Below, one piece after another: positions 33,532 to 43,815 of a stretch of 64,000 nt of DNA. The DNA comes from Amblyomma americanum. Taxonomy: Eukaryota > Arthropoda > Arachnida > Ixodida > Ixodidae. Location: positions 545,581,531-545,645,530 of the forward strand of contig NC_135497.1 in NCBI RefSeq assembly GCF_052857255.1, given 5' to 3'. The translations under genes and the position numbers were made by a program. The notes under the pieces were generated by a model. The model did no database searches. It saw only the letters and a program-made list of their open reading frames with translations, and was not told the DNA's origin. Every line of letters starts with the position of its first letter. The stretch's first letter is position 1.

Positions 33532-34683
33532 CTATCTTATCGAGTTCAAGAACTTCAGCTCCTTCTTGTACAGATAGACCGAAGCCTCGCTTACACACTT
33601 CTCGGGCCCATATCTATCAATCTGCCAGGCTTCGATGACCTCACGTGTTTTCTGGTTTTTGGCCCTTCCGATTATCTTTGTACGCTCAAAGAGTGGCGTG
33701 CATTTATTGTCACAAGAAAGACAGTGTTTGGGCAAATGCATGCCGCTGTGGGAGCCCAACGAATTTTTGTGTTCTTGTAGGCGCTTATTAATGCAGCGTC
33801 CCGTTTGTCCCACGTAAACTGAGCCGCAACTAAGCGGGATTTCATACACTACTCCCATTCGACAGGACACAAACTTGATTTTGTGGTTTACACCACAGCC
33901 TGCTTTTGTTCTCGTTTCATTGTTAGTTAGCGCGCACAAACGGGACAGCTTACAAGGCGCCGAAAAGAAGATTTCCACACCGAATTTTCTTGCCACCCTC
34001 TTCAGGCCATGCGAGGTCTTATGTATATAGGGCAGTACTTCAAATTTCCGCCTCTCACGAATGCCAGATTCTCGAGCACTAGAAGTTGGGATGACGGTTC
34101 TCAACAGAGACCCGGCAGCGGCCTGCAGAAGCGACGAGGGAAACCCAGCACAACTTAGGCGTGCGACTTGAGCGGAAAAGCTGAGTGAAACCTTGTGAAA
34201 ACAGGACTTCAGTAATGATGACCTCAAGCAGGATGAAGCAATTCCTCTCTTAATAAGCTTAGAGTGACAGGAGTCATAGGGTAAAAGGGCCTTTTTTGTT
34301 CTAGGCATGTACATCCAACACAAGTGGTCCGGTTCACTGAAAAACAATCTCAAGTCCAAGAACTGTAAGGAAGAATTCTCAGGCAATTCTACGGTAAAAT
34401 TCAAACTGGGAGCCTTAGATTTAAAAGACGTTAAAACTTCATTAGTGACCTCTTGCGGGTTGTCATTGGGATTCATTTTTAAGAGTATTAAAAAGTCGTC
34501 TACGTATCGGAAAACTCGCGCGATGCGGTCGTCAGTTAACGCCCGTGAGAGTGAACAGTCAACTTCCGCTAAATATATTTCAGTGAGAACAGGTGCAACA
34601 CTCGACCCTATACAAATGCCTCGTTTTTGTACATAGAATTTATCCTGAAAACTCACTAGCGTTGAGGAGAGGTACACATTCAA
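33532..34683 (-). CDS. PLE2 left arm: RT C-terminal half plus GIY-YIG endonuclease
   Basis: An uninterrupted 383-residue frame. It starts inside the reverse transcriptase at NVYLSSTLVSFQDKFYVQKR, with GICIGSSVAPVLTEIYLAEV and the catalytic FRYVDDFLILL near residue 65. A basic linker (RKFGVEIFFSAPCKLSRLC) and the GIY-YIG core GVVYEIPLSCGSVYVGQTGR near residue 280 follow, ending KKELKFLNSIR. The N-terminal part of the reverse transcriptase, with the first catalytic Asp, is absent because the arm is truncated at the palindrome centre, so the frame is open but not a complete enzyme. The start ATG is only the first Met in frame. Confidence 0.9.
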   Translation of the reverse strand: MNVYLSSTLVSFQDKFYVQKRGICIGSSVAPVLTEIYLAEVDCSLSRALTDDRIARVFRYVDDFLILLKMNPNDNPQEVTNEVLTSFKSKAPSLNFTVELPENSSLQFLDLRLFFSEPDHLCWMYMPRTKKALLPYDSCHSKLIKRGIASSCLRSSLLKSCFHKVSLSFSAQVARLSCAGFPSSLLQAAAGSLLRTVIPTSSARESGIRERRKFEVLPYIHKTSHGLKRVARKFGVEIFFSAPCKLSRLCALTNNETRTKAGCGVNHKIKFVSCRMGVVYEIPLSCGSVYVGQTGRCINKRLQEHKNSLGSHSGMHLPKHCLSCDNKCTPLFERTKIIGRAKNQKTREVIEAWQIDRYGPEKCVSEASVYLYKKELKFLNSIR

Positions 34684-34695
34684 CAGTACACATTC

Positions 34696-35856
34696 ATGGA
34701 ACTGTTGAATGTGTACCTCTCCTCAACGCTAGTGAGTTTTCAGGATAAATTCTATGTACAAAAACGAGGCATTTGTATAGGGTCGAGTGTTGCACCTGTT
34801 CTCACTGAAATATATTTAGCGGAAGTTGACTGTTCACTCTCACGGGCGTTAACTGACGACCGCATCGCGCGAGTTTTCCGATACGTAGACGACTTTTTAA
34901 TACTCTTAAAAATGAATCCCAATGACAACCCGCAAGAGGTCACTAATGAAGTTTTAACGTCTTTTAAATCTAAGGCTCCCAGTTTGAATTTTACCGTAGA
35001 ATTGCCTGAGAATTCTTCCTTACAGTTCTTGGACTTGAGATTGTTTTTCAGTGAACCGGACCACTTGTGTTGGATGTACATGCCTAGAACAAAAAAGGCC
35101 CTTTTACCCTATGACTCCTGTCACTCTAAGCTTATTAAGAGAGGAATTGCTTCATCCTGCTTGAGGTCATCATTACTGAAGTCCTGTTTTCACAAGGTTT
35201 CACTCAGCTTTTCCGCTCAAGTCGCACGCCTAAGTTGTGCTGGGTTTCCCTCGTCGCTTCTGCAGGCCGCTGCCGGGTCTCTGTTGAGAACCGTCATCCC
35301 AACTTCTAGTGCTCGAGAATCTGGCATTCGTGAGAGGCGGAAATTTGAAGTACTGCCCTATATACATAAGACCTCGCATGGCCTGAAGAGGGTGGCAAGA
35401 AAATTCGGTGTGGAAATCTTCTTTTCGGCGCCTTGTAAGCTGTCCCGTTTGTGCGCGCTAACTAACAATGAAACGAGAACAAAAGCAGGCTGTGGTGTAA
35501 ACCACAAAATCAAGTTTGTGTCCTGTCGAATGGGAGTAGTGTATGAAATCCCGCTTAGTTGCGGCTCAGTTTACGTGGGACAAACGGGACGCTGCATTAA
35601 TAAGCGCCTACAAGAACACAAAAATTCGTTGGGCTCCCACAGCGGCATGCATTTGCCCAAACACTGTCTTTCTTGTGACAATAAATGCACGCCACTCTTT
35701 GAGCGTACAAAGATAATCGGAAGGGCCAAAAACCAGAAAACACGTGAGGTCATCGAAGCCTGGCAGATTGATAGATATGGGCCCGAGAAGTGTGTAAGCG
35801 AGGCTTCGGTCTATCTGTACAAGAAGGAGCTGAAGTTCTTGAACTCGATAAGATAG
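34696..35856 (+). CDS. PLE2 right arm: identical RT half plus GIY-YIG endonuclease
   Basis: A 386-residue frame identical to the left-arm protein over 382 residues, with four alternative first residues (MELL) from the centre. It has the same YVDD, GIY-YIG and C-terminus. FxELLNxYLSST fits PLE coding, so the right arm extends a few bases further into the element than the left. The lack of any difference between arms points to a very recent insertion or active gene conversion between arms. No promoter was identified; head-to-head truncation removes the element's 5' end. Confidence 0.9.
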   Translation: MELLNVYLSSTLVSFQDKFYVQKRGICIGSSVAPVLTEIYLAEVDCSLSRALTDDRIARVFRYVDDFLILLKMNPNDNPQEVTNEVLTSFKSKAPSLNFTVELPENSSLQFLDLRLFFSEPDHLCWMYMPRTKKALLPYDSCHSKLIKRGIASSCLRSSLLKSCFHKVSLSFSAQVARLSCAGFPSSLLQAAAGSLLRTVIPTSSARESGIRERRKFEVLPYIHKTSHGLKRVARKFGVEIFFSAPCKLSRLCALTNNETRTKAGCGVNHKIKFVSCRMGVVYEIPLSCGSVYVGQTGRCINKRLQEHKNSLGSHSGMHLPKHCLSCDNKCTPLFERTKIIGRAKNQKTREVIEAWQIDRYGPEKCVSEASVYLYKKELKFLNSIR

Positions 35857-35991
35857 AGTTTGCTTGTTGCGCATGCGTAGGGTTGGTGATGGAAGGAAGA
35901 TGTGTTTCAATAAACAGTTGCAAGTCCGCGCTCGTCCTGTCTACTTCTTCCCTGTGTATCGTCCTTTGCGTGGTTTTCGTTCTTAGTTCAT

Positions 35992-36002
35992 AGATTTTGG
36001 AG
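35992..36002. repeat. 11-bp target-site duplication, right copy (PLE2)
   Basis: Exact second copy of AGATTTTGGAG. Confidence 0.9.
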
Positions 36003-36190
36003 TCCACGTTGGTCACCCTCGATCGACAAATGCGATGGATGTTGACGGTCGGCTCAACGTAAACACTGTCCGGTAACAACTGGCAAGCACGTGGGCCATC
36101 CTCCAAGAGACGTGCAATGGTAGCACAACTGCTTTCACTGTAAGATGTTTTACTCAAGATACCATCGAGCACACTGTCAGAGCGAGGGGA
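36003..36190 (-). pseudogene. exon-like segment E2, unit B, 5' part
   Basis: Continues the split segment: KRSPRSDSVLDGILSKTSYS, ESSCATIARLLEDGPRACQL, LPDSVYVEPTVNIHRICRS and so on, up to the PLE2 duplication. The longer open frame 36,268-35,750 is a chimera that reads from the MITE terminus through E2 into PLE2 and should not be taken as a gene. Confidence 0.45.
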
Positions 36191-36202
36191 CCGCTTGTTT
36201 AA

Positions 36203-36736
36203 AGGGACGCAGAAAGGGTTGTTTGAGCATGGCTTTAAAATGCTTGCACTATGTAGAGTACAGGCCACCTAGCGTCAGTGCCGCATACAAGACCTCAAAA
36301 GCGAGCGGGAAGTTTACATTTTTAAAAATTCCCGCTTTCGCACCTCGCGGAGATGTGTGGTGCTTGGCTTTCGTGCGAAAACCTGGCATACAACGTCACA
36401 CCTTGCAAGTGACGTCAGCAGCCGGAGGTTACCAATGGTTCAGAGCGCCAAATTTTTTCAGGCGTCATGCTCTACTGTGGCCGCTCCGCGCGCGCCTCAG
36501 CTGGCGGAGGTAGTGGAGCGGCCGAGTGCGATGGGCTGGCGGAGGAGCGCCGCTGTTTTGGCGGGCGAGAGGAGAGGGAAAGGCGCGACGACGCGAAAGT
36601 TCAAACTTTATCTGCATATAAATCAGCTTCCACAAAACGCATTAAAAGAATTCTTACTGGAGGATAATTTTGAAGCGGCGTTTTTAAACATCCCACACAT
36701 ATCGCAACTTCATTGAGAGCCCCTTTCTGGGTCCCT
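36203..36736. mobile_element. TTAA-flanked MITE, unit B copy
   Basis: Copy of 21,614-22,146 with TTAA at 36,199-36,202 and 36,737-36,740. Ends AGGGACGCAGAAAGGG and CCCTTTCTGGGTCCCT. Confidence 0.75.
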
Positions 36737-36740
36737 TTAA

Positions 36741-37685
36741 GGTCTGTATAAAAATGTATAAACTGAGCAAAAAACCCTTAAATTTATTTCTTCCCTTTGT
36801 ATAAAACTGCGTAAAACAGGCTACCAGCTGTTTTCTCTCTCTCCCTCTATAACCCTTCCACCGGTGCTTGAATCACTTGAGACCCCCCTCCGACGGAGAG
36901 AGACTTTAAGCCCTGCGTGCACATTATGAAAGGTTCAATTGGCGCTAGAACGTTCATATTTACGAGAAGCACCTTGTAAAACTTTGAAATCTGGGCAGCG
37001 AAAACCGTTACAACTTGCGCTGCTGACGCACACACAGCCAAACTAGAAATTCAAAAAAGCTGCCTAATGTTGCCCTCCTTCGACTACAAACTAAGGCCGT
37101 TTCGCTATTTTGTGCATAGAGCTCAGTCGATGAGTGAAAAAAAGTTAGCAACAAAAAAAAGACTCTCGGTGCGGTCTTAGCGTGTGTTATGTGCAAAATT
37201 GCCTGCTAAAATGCAATATAAAAATTAACAGGGCATTGAACTCTGCTTCAGCGGAGAAATGCGAAAGCACTGTGTTTGTTACTGCTGCTGAGTTCGACTA
37301 CTACACCACTTCGGAAATTTCCGTTTACGACATACTATGACACTTCGTTATATCATATTTTTACTTGCAACACACTACGAGTTGCATCACAATTTACTAC
37401 AAAAAATTCGTTTTTGACGAAAGGAAGTATGCCATTGAAAGTGGATATCCCATCGGTTCCGAACTCCTGCTGCAAGCTAGCCTTCAACTTGACTAAAACA
37501 TGTAAGCTATAGGCAAAGAGAAATGCTATGACACCACCAGGAACGGTACATGACGAACGGCTTGAAATTTTGGCGCGAATGTAATTTTGAATGCTGCCAC
37601 CACATTGAGGTCAACCATGTGATGCCGTCGCTGAGATTTCAACTTCGCTTGCGGAATGTGTTGCTGAAACCACCATCCTTGCTTC
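36741..37685. other. AT-rich duplicated spacer, unit B
   Basis: No gene seen. Contains the pre-insertion TA (37,478-37,479) for the pogo element present only in unit A. Confidence 0.5.
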
Positions 37686-37908
37686 GGCGACTACGTGGTG
37701 GCTCAGTGGATAGGGCACTTGGCTACTGATCCAGAGTACATAAGTTCCAACTCGACAGAGGCGGCAGCGTTTTGGTGCAGCCGAAAAACAAAGGCGCCCC
37801 TGAGCTGTTAAAGATCCCTGGGTGGCTGAAATTATTGGAGCCCTCCACTACGGCACCTCTTTCCTTTCTTCTTTCCCCAAAAACCAATTTTCAATCACAT
37901 TTTTTTTG
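37686..37908 (+). mobile_element. old tRNA-SINE, unit B copy
   Basis: Counterpart of 24,804-25,022; A box GTGGCTCAGTGGATAGGGC and a degraded B box. Confidence 0.7.
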
Positions 37909-38890
37909 CTTGGGCCAAGTTTCTTTCAATAATTCTTGTCACATCTCTTTAAACTCTATTCTGAGGTCTTGTGTGGTATACCACTTCCTGTGCGGTCACA
38001 GTTTGCGGGCAACTTCCGGTGACGGCTTTTCCTTCGCGTCAGGCATATAATGCTTTCCCACTGAATGAAAAAAAAAATAGCTGCGGTTCAACTACTGCTG
38101 AGCCTGGTCAGAGAGCAAAAGATGTGTTGTATTCGGCAAGTAGACATGGCTTGGCGTCTTAACTTTCAACGTTCCGCACGATGGATAGGCTGTGCGCGCA
38201 CTCTGCCAACCTAGCAGGTGGCAGTTAAATTAATGGTTGATCGCATGAGGTTGGTCACCCAATGAAGGCTGCTACCTATTGCTGCAGTGCAGCGTGCCTG
38301 CCACAATGTTGTCAGCGCTAATGCGTGCAGTCCACATCTCTCTCTCACAACCGCGACGTACCTGCAAGTGTGGCTGAGGCGTCCCTTGTCCCAGGGAGCC
38401 AGTTATAAGCCTTGCTTCCTCAAAATCATCGGAGCAACAAATATATCAATGTTTTACGTCTCTAGTGACCTGTACGGAACTTTGAAGTTGCAACCATCGT
38501 TCAGCTGCAAAAACCGAAATTTAAACAGCATAAGAGAAGTTCAATCTTAAATTATTTGCTAGCTGTACGCAAATCGTGCCGCAGAACCTCGTTTGTATGT
38601 TTCCGGATCAAACATCTGTCCAACCATTTGGGGATTCAGTCACTAATGCCTTCCCTTGTTCTTTAAGTCATTTTCGTAACCAAAATTCTAGGTTTGGATC
38701 ACGCATTTTTCTAGACAATAAGTCTTCCAGTCGCATTTGAAAGAAAGCTTGCAACAAGGTTCTACTGAACCACATGGTGATCCGTGTTTCAAAGTAAAGT
38801 CTTTCACATTATTACAATGAGAAGAAAACGTGGTACTAAAAATTTGGTGTCTGCAGTCCTCTCTTTTCACACTGACATACCCAGATCTTG

Positions 38891-39171
38891 AGGGTCCTGC
38901 AGATAGCAGTCACATGGGGCAGTAGGTTTGGAATGCAGCATAGCAGAAGAGGGTGCCATGGGTACAGCGCTGCGAGAGCCATCCAACCACCCGCCACGCC
39001 AGGGTGTGTCCCGGATGACCCAGCTTGAGGATGAGGCCGCCACAGAGCGAGGAACCATGAATGCAGCCAGCGGAGTGGGGCAGCTGCCGAAACACTACCT
39101 GGCTTTGCGTGAGAGTCGTTCATCACCTCGCCCATTAGCAAGGCAGGTATCTTCTTCACATTGATCAGTAC
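38891..39171 (-). pseudogene. decayed exon E3, unit B copy
   Basis: Third copy, with acceptor CCACCAG and donor GTATGT both intact. The frame MKKIPALLMGEVMNDSHAKP reads on in one phase, while the conserved LRQLPH...GGLILKL reading needs a shift. Decayed like the other copies but with different lesions. Confidence 0.45.
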
Positions 39172-39433
39172 CTGGTGGGTTGGCTCAAATTAACAAGATA
39201 CCACTGCATTTACCAACAGGAATTTAGATAAATATTTTAAGGATCGAGAGTATTGAAACACGTCCTGCTGCTTATGCAGCAAGAATTTTCGGTGCGAATA
39301 ATGAATGCAGAGTGGTTGTCTTGTATGTACAGTAGAACCTCGCTAAACGAAAATCGGTGAAACGGAATAAACTCTTAAATAAAACAAACACCCCGCAGTT
39401 GGTTTGTTTTGTAATAAGGCAATGTAAAGAAAA

Positions 39434-39443
39434 TCTCCTTAAT
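39434..39443. repeat. 10-bp target-site duplication, left copy (PLE3)
   Basis: TCTCCTTAAT, repeated exactly at 44,037-44,046; one further matching A lies two bases upstream on both sides. Confidence 0.8.
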
Positions 39444-39633
39444 TTAGTTTGACTTGAAGCAGCGCAAGGCCGAAAGCCAAAGAAGAGAGCCGAGAAAGAA
39501 ACGGACGACACAGCGCTGAACTAACAACTGACATTTATTTGGCACGCTGCACGTATAAATACATTCAGGCACCAAAAAGGAAAACAAAGCAAAGAGCTCA
39601 TTCATGCACTGGGATTCTGCAAGCCAACACAAG

Positions 39634-41628
39634 CTAAAATGTGCGATTCAGGAAGCGAAGTTCTTTTTGAGATAAAGACACTGATGGAGCGCTTACACAT
39701 GTGTCACCATACATCTTGATGTTCGAAGCCTCGATTATTTCGCGGCACAGCTTATCTCTGTTCCTATCCACAACTCTGCAAAATTCAAACTGTGGGGTGC
39801 ACTCGCACTCACGACAGTGCATGCTGAGGTTACGGGACTCTTTATTATCTACATTGTTGCGGTGCTGCCTGAGCCTATCATTTAAGCACTGTCCTGTCTG
39901 GCCAATATAAAACCTATTACAAGTCAGTGGAATAGAATACACGACATTTTTTTGACACTTCCCGAATTTGCGCTCATAATTTTTCGTGCAAACGGGGATA
40001 GTTTTCCCTGGATTGTTGACACGCATGCACAAACTTGATAACTTAATGGGAGCCGAAAAAACAACATCCACTCCGACTCTTTTACCAACACTTTTCAAAT
40101 TATGTGATATCTTGTGGATGTAGGGAATAGCTGCTACTGGCTTACTTGTTTGACATTCAGGACTCGGGGAGCAATTCAGTTGCTTCAACAAAACATCGGC
40201 CACAGAAGAAAGAACATGAACAGCGCTTGTTTGTCTTTACACCTCAGTTTCCACGTCCCGTCTTTGTTGCGCTGTTTCAAAATGAAAAGAACATGAAGCG
40301 GATAGCCACAAGCAGTAAGCCTCCCTACTTGGTTGCTAAAGCTGCGTGCGGTTTTATGTCGACAAGATTTTGTAAGTGCACTCCTGAAGCTTGACATGAC
40401 AATTCCTCTTTTAACAAGCTTCGAGTGCGCGGAACTATAAGGTAGCAACGGTTCATTAGCCCTAGGCTCGAAAGACCAGCACACACTGCAAGGTGAAAAC
40501 TGCAGGCTCAAGTCTAGAAATCTGATTGTGTCCTCTACAGGAACTTCATGAGTTACTTCCAAAGGGGCAAGAACATCAGAAAATACACCTCGAACTTTGG
40601 ACACTTCCCTACTAAAGGCTTCGCGCCCACAGGTGAGCAAAACTAGATAGTCATCCACAAAGCGAGAAACAGCTGCAACAGCTGTGCCATTTAAGCGTTC
40701 ATTTAGTTCTCTGTCATGCATAGCTAAAAAGAAATCACTCAAAATTGGGGCAATGCAGGAACCTATACAAATGCCCTTCTTCTGAATAAAAATTCGACCT
40801 TCCCACTCTGTATACGTGGATTCAAGGTAGGCTAATAACAATTCTAAAAAGTTCTCCACCGACATGCCGGCTGAGTTCTGAAAGCGAACGGCACCATAAT
40901 TGTCAATGACGTCCCTAATGCACAAAAGGAGACTGTCATGCGGAATGGAGTAGTAAAGGTCCTTTACGTCAATAGAAAAAGCGCACAGTTGCTTGTCATG
41001 GTAGTAGTCTAGGGTGCTAATCACGTCGAGGGAATTCTTATCCTGGAAGGGATCGTCAACTGGTAGTTTTGTTAGCTTTTCTTTCAGAAACTGTCCTAAA
41101 CATTTTTGCCAGGAACCTTTCTCGGAAACGATAACGCGGTACGGCACGTCGATTTTATGAGTCTTAACAGTAAAAAACATGGTCAAGCTAGGCTTTTTAC
41201 AGGTATTTATAGACGTAAACAGCTTGTCTAAGTTATTCTGCTTACACAACTTTTTCACCTTGCATTTAGACTTCGCAAGACTTGTTTTTCTCCCCTCCTT
41301 ACATACAGACTGGACGGCATCCATTGCTTTTTCATTGAAACTATCCTTAGACAGAACGACAAAACCCTCTTCCTTATCCGCCGTCAGCAGGACCAAAGAA
41401 TTGTCACGTAGATAGACCACAGACTTATTGATGGGCAGCTTCTTAGACTGATTCCTAGGGCGGGAGAAAACATCGACACCTTCTGAGATGCATCTGCTGG
41501 CCTCAGGAGCTGGAGCATATCCGGATATATGCCTTACCATAGCAAGAAGCTCTGGTGCACTTTTTCGGGGCTCAACAGCGAACTTTCGGCCAAGATCGAG
41601 GACTTGACGCACATGGGCCGGAAGCGGG
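39634..41628 (-). pseudogene. PLE3 left-arm protein, split by a 65-bp insertion
   Basis: The most complete PLE protein in the window. It starts near PLPAHVRQVLDLGRKFAVEP and runs through TADKEEGFVVLSKDSF, FTVKTHKIDVPYRVIVSEKG, FSIDVKDLYYSIPH (first catalytic Asp), KKGICIGSCIAPIL and SRFVDDYLVLL (catalytic pair). After the insertion at 40,221-40,285 the second frame (40,203-39,634) gives PYIHKISHNLKSVGKRVGVD and the GIY-YIG core VVYSIPLTCNRFYIGQTGQC. The ATG at 41,780 is an artefact: codons upstream of about 41,628 are antisense of the right arm and centre. Without the insertion the protein would be continuous. Confidence 0.9.
40221..40285. mobile_element. 65-bp PLE-terminus-like insertion with 12-bp duplication
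   Basis: AAAGAACATGAA occurs at 40,209-40,220 and again at 40,286-40,297 but only once in the right arm (about 43,229-43,240). The insert begins CAGCGCTTGTTTGTC and ends CGTCTTTGTTGCGCTGTTTC, close to the PLE 3' terminus seen in the 141-bp copy (CGTCTTTGTTCGCGCTGTTT). The conserved extension is absent. Confidence 0.75.
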
Positions 41629-41680
41629 GCGCCGCTCATGTTGTGAACCTGGCCAACGGACCCACGATGTTTCTTCGGAA

Positions 41681-43815
41681 CCCGCTTCCGGCCCATGTGC
41701 TTCAAGTCCTCGATCTTGGCCCAAAGTTCGCTGTTGAGCCCCGAAAAAGTGCACCAGAGCTTCTTGCTATGGTAAGGCATATATCCGGATATGCTCCAGC
41801 TCCTGAGGCCAGCAGATGCATCTCAGAAGGTGTCGATGTTCTCTCCCGCCCTAGGAATCAGTCTAAGAAGCTACCCATCAATAAGTCTGCGGACTATCTA
41901 CGTGACAATTCTTTGGTCCTGCTGACGGCGGATTAGAAAGGCGGTTTTGTCGTTCTGTCTAAGGATAGTTTCAATGAAAAAGCAATGGATGCCGTCCAGT
42001 CTGTATGTAAGGAGGGGAGAAAAACAAGTCTTGCGAAGTCTAAATGCAAGGTGCATAAGTTGTGTAAGCATAATAACTTAGACAAGCTGTTTACGTCTAT
42101 AAATAACTGTAAAAAGCCTAGCTTGACCATGTTTTTTACTGTTAAGACTCATAAAACCGACGTGCCGTTCCGCGTTATCGTTTCCGAGAAAGGTTCCTGG
42201 CAAAAATGTTTATTTTTTATAGGGTGTTTAACGTCCCAAAGCGACTCAGGCTATGAGAGACGCCGTAGTGAAGGGCTCCGGAAATTTCGACCACCTGGGG
42301 TTCTTTAACGTGCACTGACATCGTACAGTACACGGGCCTCTAGAATTTCACCTCCATCGAAATTCGACCTTCGCGGCCGGATCGAACCCGCGTCTTTCGA
42401 GCCAGCAGCCGAGCGCCGTAACAACTCGGCCACCGCGGCGGCCGACAGTTTCTGAATGAAAAGCTAACAAAACTACCAGTTGACGATCCCTTCCAGGTTA
42501 AGAATTCCCTCGACGTGATTAGCACCCTAGACTACTACCATGACAAGCAACTGTGCGCTTTTTCTATTGACGTAAAGGACCTTTACTACTCCATTCCGCA
42601 TGACAGTCTCCTTTTGTGCATTAGGGACGTCATTGACAATTATGGTGCCGTTCGCTTTCAGAACTCAGCCGGCATGTCGGTGGAGAACTTTTTAGAATTG
42701 TTATTAGCCTACCTTGAATCCACGTATACAGAGTGGGAAGGTCGAATTTTTATTCAGAAGAAGGGCATTTGTATAGGTTCCTGCATTGCCCCAATTTTGG
42801 GTGATTTCTTTTTAGCTATGCATGACAGAGAACTAAATGAACGCTTAAATGGCACAGCTGTTGCAGCTGTTTCTCGCTTTGTGGATGACTATCTAGTTTG
42901 CTCACCTGTGGGCGCGAAGCCTTTAGTAGGGAAGTGTCCAAAGTTCGAGGTGTATTTTCTGATGTTCTTGCCCCTTTGGAAGTAACTCATGAAGTTCCTG
43001 TAGAGGACACAATCAGATTTCTAGACTTGAGCCTGCAGTTTTCACCTTGCAGTGTGTGCTGGTCTTTCGAGCCTAGGGCTAATAAACCGTTGCTACCTTA
43101 TAGTTCCGCGCACTCGAAGCTTGTTAAAAGAGGAATTTTCAGGAGTGCACTTACAAAATCCTGTCGACATAAAACCGCACGCAGCTTTAGCAACCAAGTA
43201 GGGAGGCTTACTGCTTGTGGCTATCCGCTTCATGTTCTTTCTTCTGTGGCCGATGTTTTGTTGAAGAAACTGAAATGCTCCCCGAGTCCTGAATGTCAAA
43301 CAAGTAAGCCAGTAGCAGCTATTCCCTACATCCACAAGATATCACATAATTTGAAAAGTGTTGGTAAAAGAGTCGGAGTGGATGTTGTTTTTTCGGCTCC
43401 CATTAAGTTATCAAGTTTGTGCATGCGTGTCAACAATCCAGGGAAAACTATCCCCGTTTGCACGAAAAATCATGAGCGCAAATTCGGGAAGTGTCAAAAA
43501 AATGTCGTGTATTCTATTCCACTGACTTGTAATAGGTTTTATATTGGCCAGACAGGACAGTGCTTAAATGATAGGCTCAGGCAGCAACGCAACAATGTAG
43601 ATAATAAAGAGTCCCGTAACCTCAGCATGCACTGTCGTGAGTGCGAGTGCACCCCACAGTTTGAATTTTGCAGAGTTGTGGATAGGAACAGAGATAAGCT
43701 GTGCCGCGAAATAATCGAGGCTTCGAACATCAAGATGTATGGTGACACATGTGTAAGCGCTCCATCAGTGTCTTTATCTCAAAAAGAACTTCGCTTCCTG
43801 AATCGCACATTTTAG
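41681..43815 (+). pseudogene. PLE3 right-arm protein, broken in several places
   Basis: Mirror copy of the left arm. PLPAHVLQVLDLGPKFAVEP reads to a TAG at 41,934-41,936, after LLTAD. Coding resumes at 41,985, is cut by a reverse SINE at about 42,213-42,443 and continues with FSIDVKDLYYSIPH and RFVDDYLV (a frameshift follows near 42,898). It then has a 12-bp deletion (RGIFRSALTK against RGIVMSSFRSALTK) and the intact GIY-YIG domain to the stop at 43,815. It keeps the uninterrupted sequence at the left arm's 65-bp insertion site. Confidence 0.9.
42213..42443 (-). mobile_element. tRNA-SINE nested in the PLE3 right arm, reverse
   Basis: Reverse complement of the SINE at 20,689: tail side GTTTAACGTCCCAAAGCG, B box as GGATCGAACCC, A-box side near 42,430. 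It separates KGSWQKCL from the rest of the reverse transcriptase, and the left arm shows the joined sequence. No clear target duplication was found. Confidence 0.85.

Larger units (their letters stand above)
33360..35991. mobile_element. PLE2: near-perfect head-to-head PLE palindrome
   Basis: Arms 33,397-34,687 (minus) and 34,701-35,991 (plus) are inverted copies around a 13-bp centre. Both encode the same C-terminal half of a PLE protein, and both outer ends are the 3' untranslated region. Only the left end has the 37-nt extension (33,360-33,396, with GGCTAGTTGGTAATCCAT at its junction). The 11-bp duplication and the empty site in unit A define it as one insertion event. A perfect inverted repeat of 2 x 1.29 kb would form a hairpin and is prone to cloning or assembly loss. 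Confidence 0.95.

Noticed and set aside
33532..35856. Telomerase-like host reverse transcriptase
   Set aside because: PLE reverse transcriptases are related to telomerase, but GIY-YIG fusion, palindromic arms and target duplications show a mobile element.
35750..36268. 172-codon minus frame as a gene
   Set aside because: Chimera of MITE terminus, E2 and PLE2 sequence; no counterpart in unit A.
41529..41780. Start codons of the PLE3 open frames on both strands (MPYHSKKLW...)
   Set aside because: These codons are antisense of the opposite arm across the palindrome centre; real PLE coding starts near PLPAHV.
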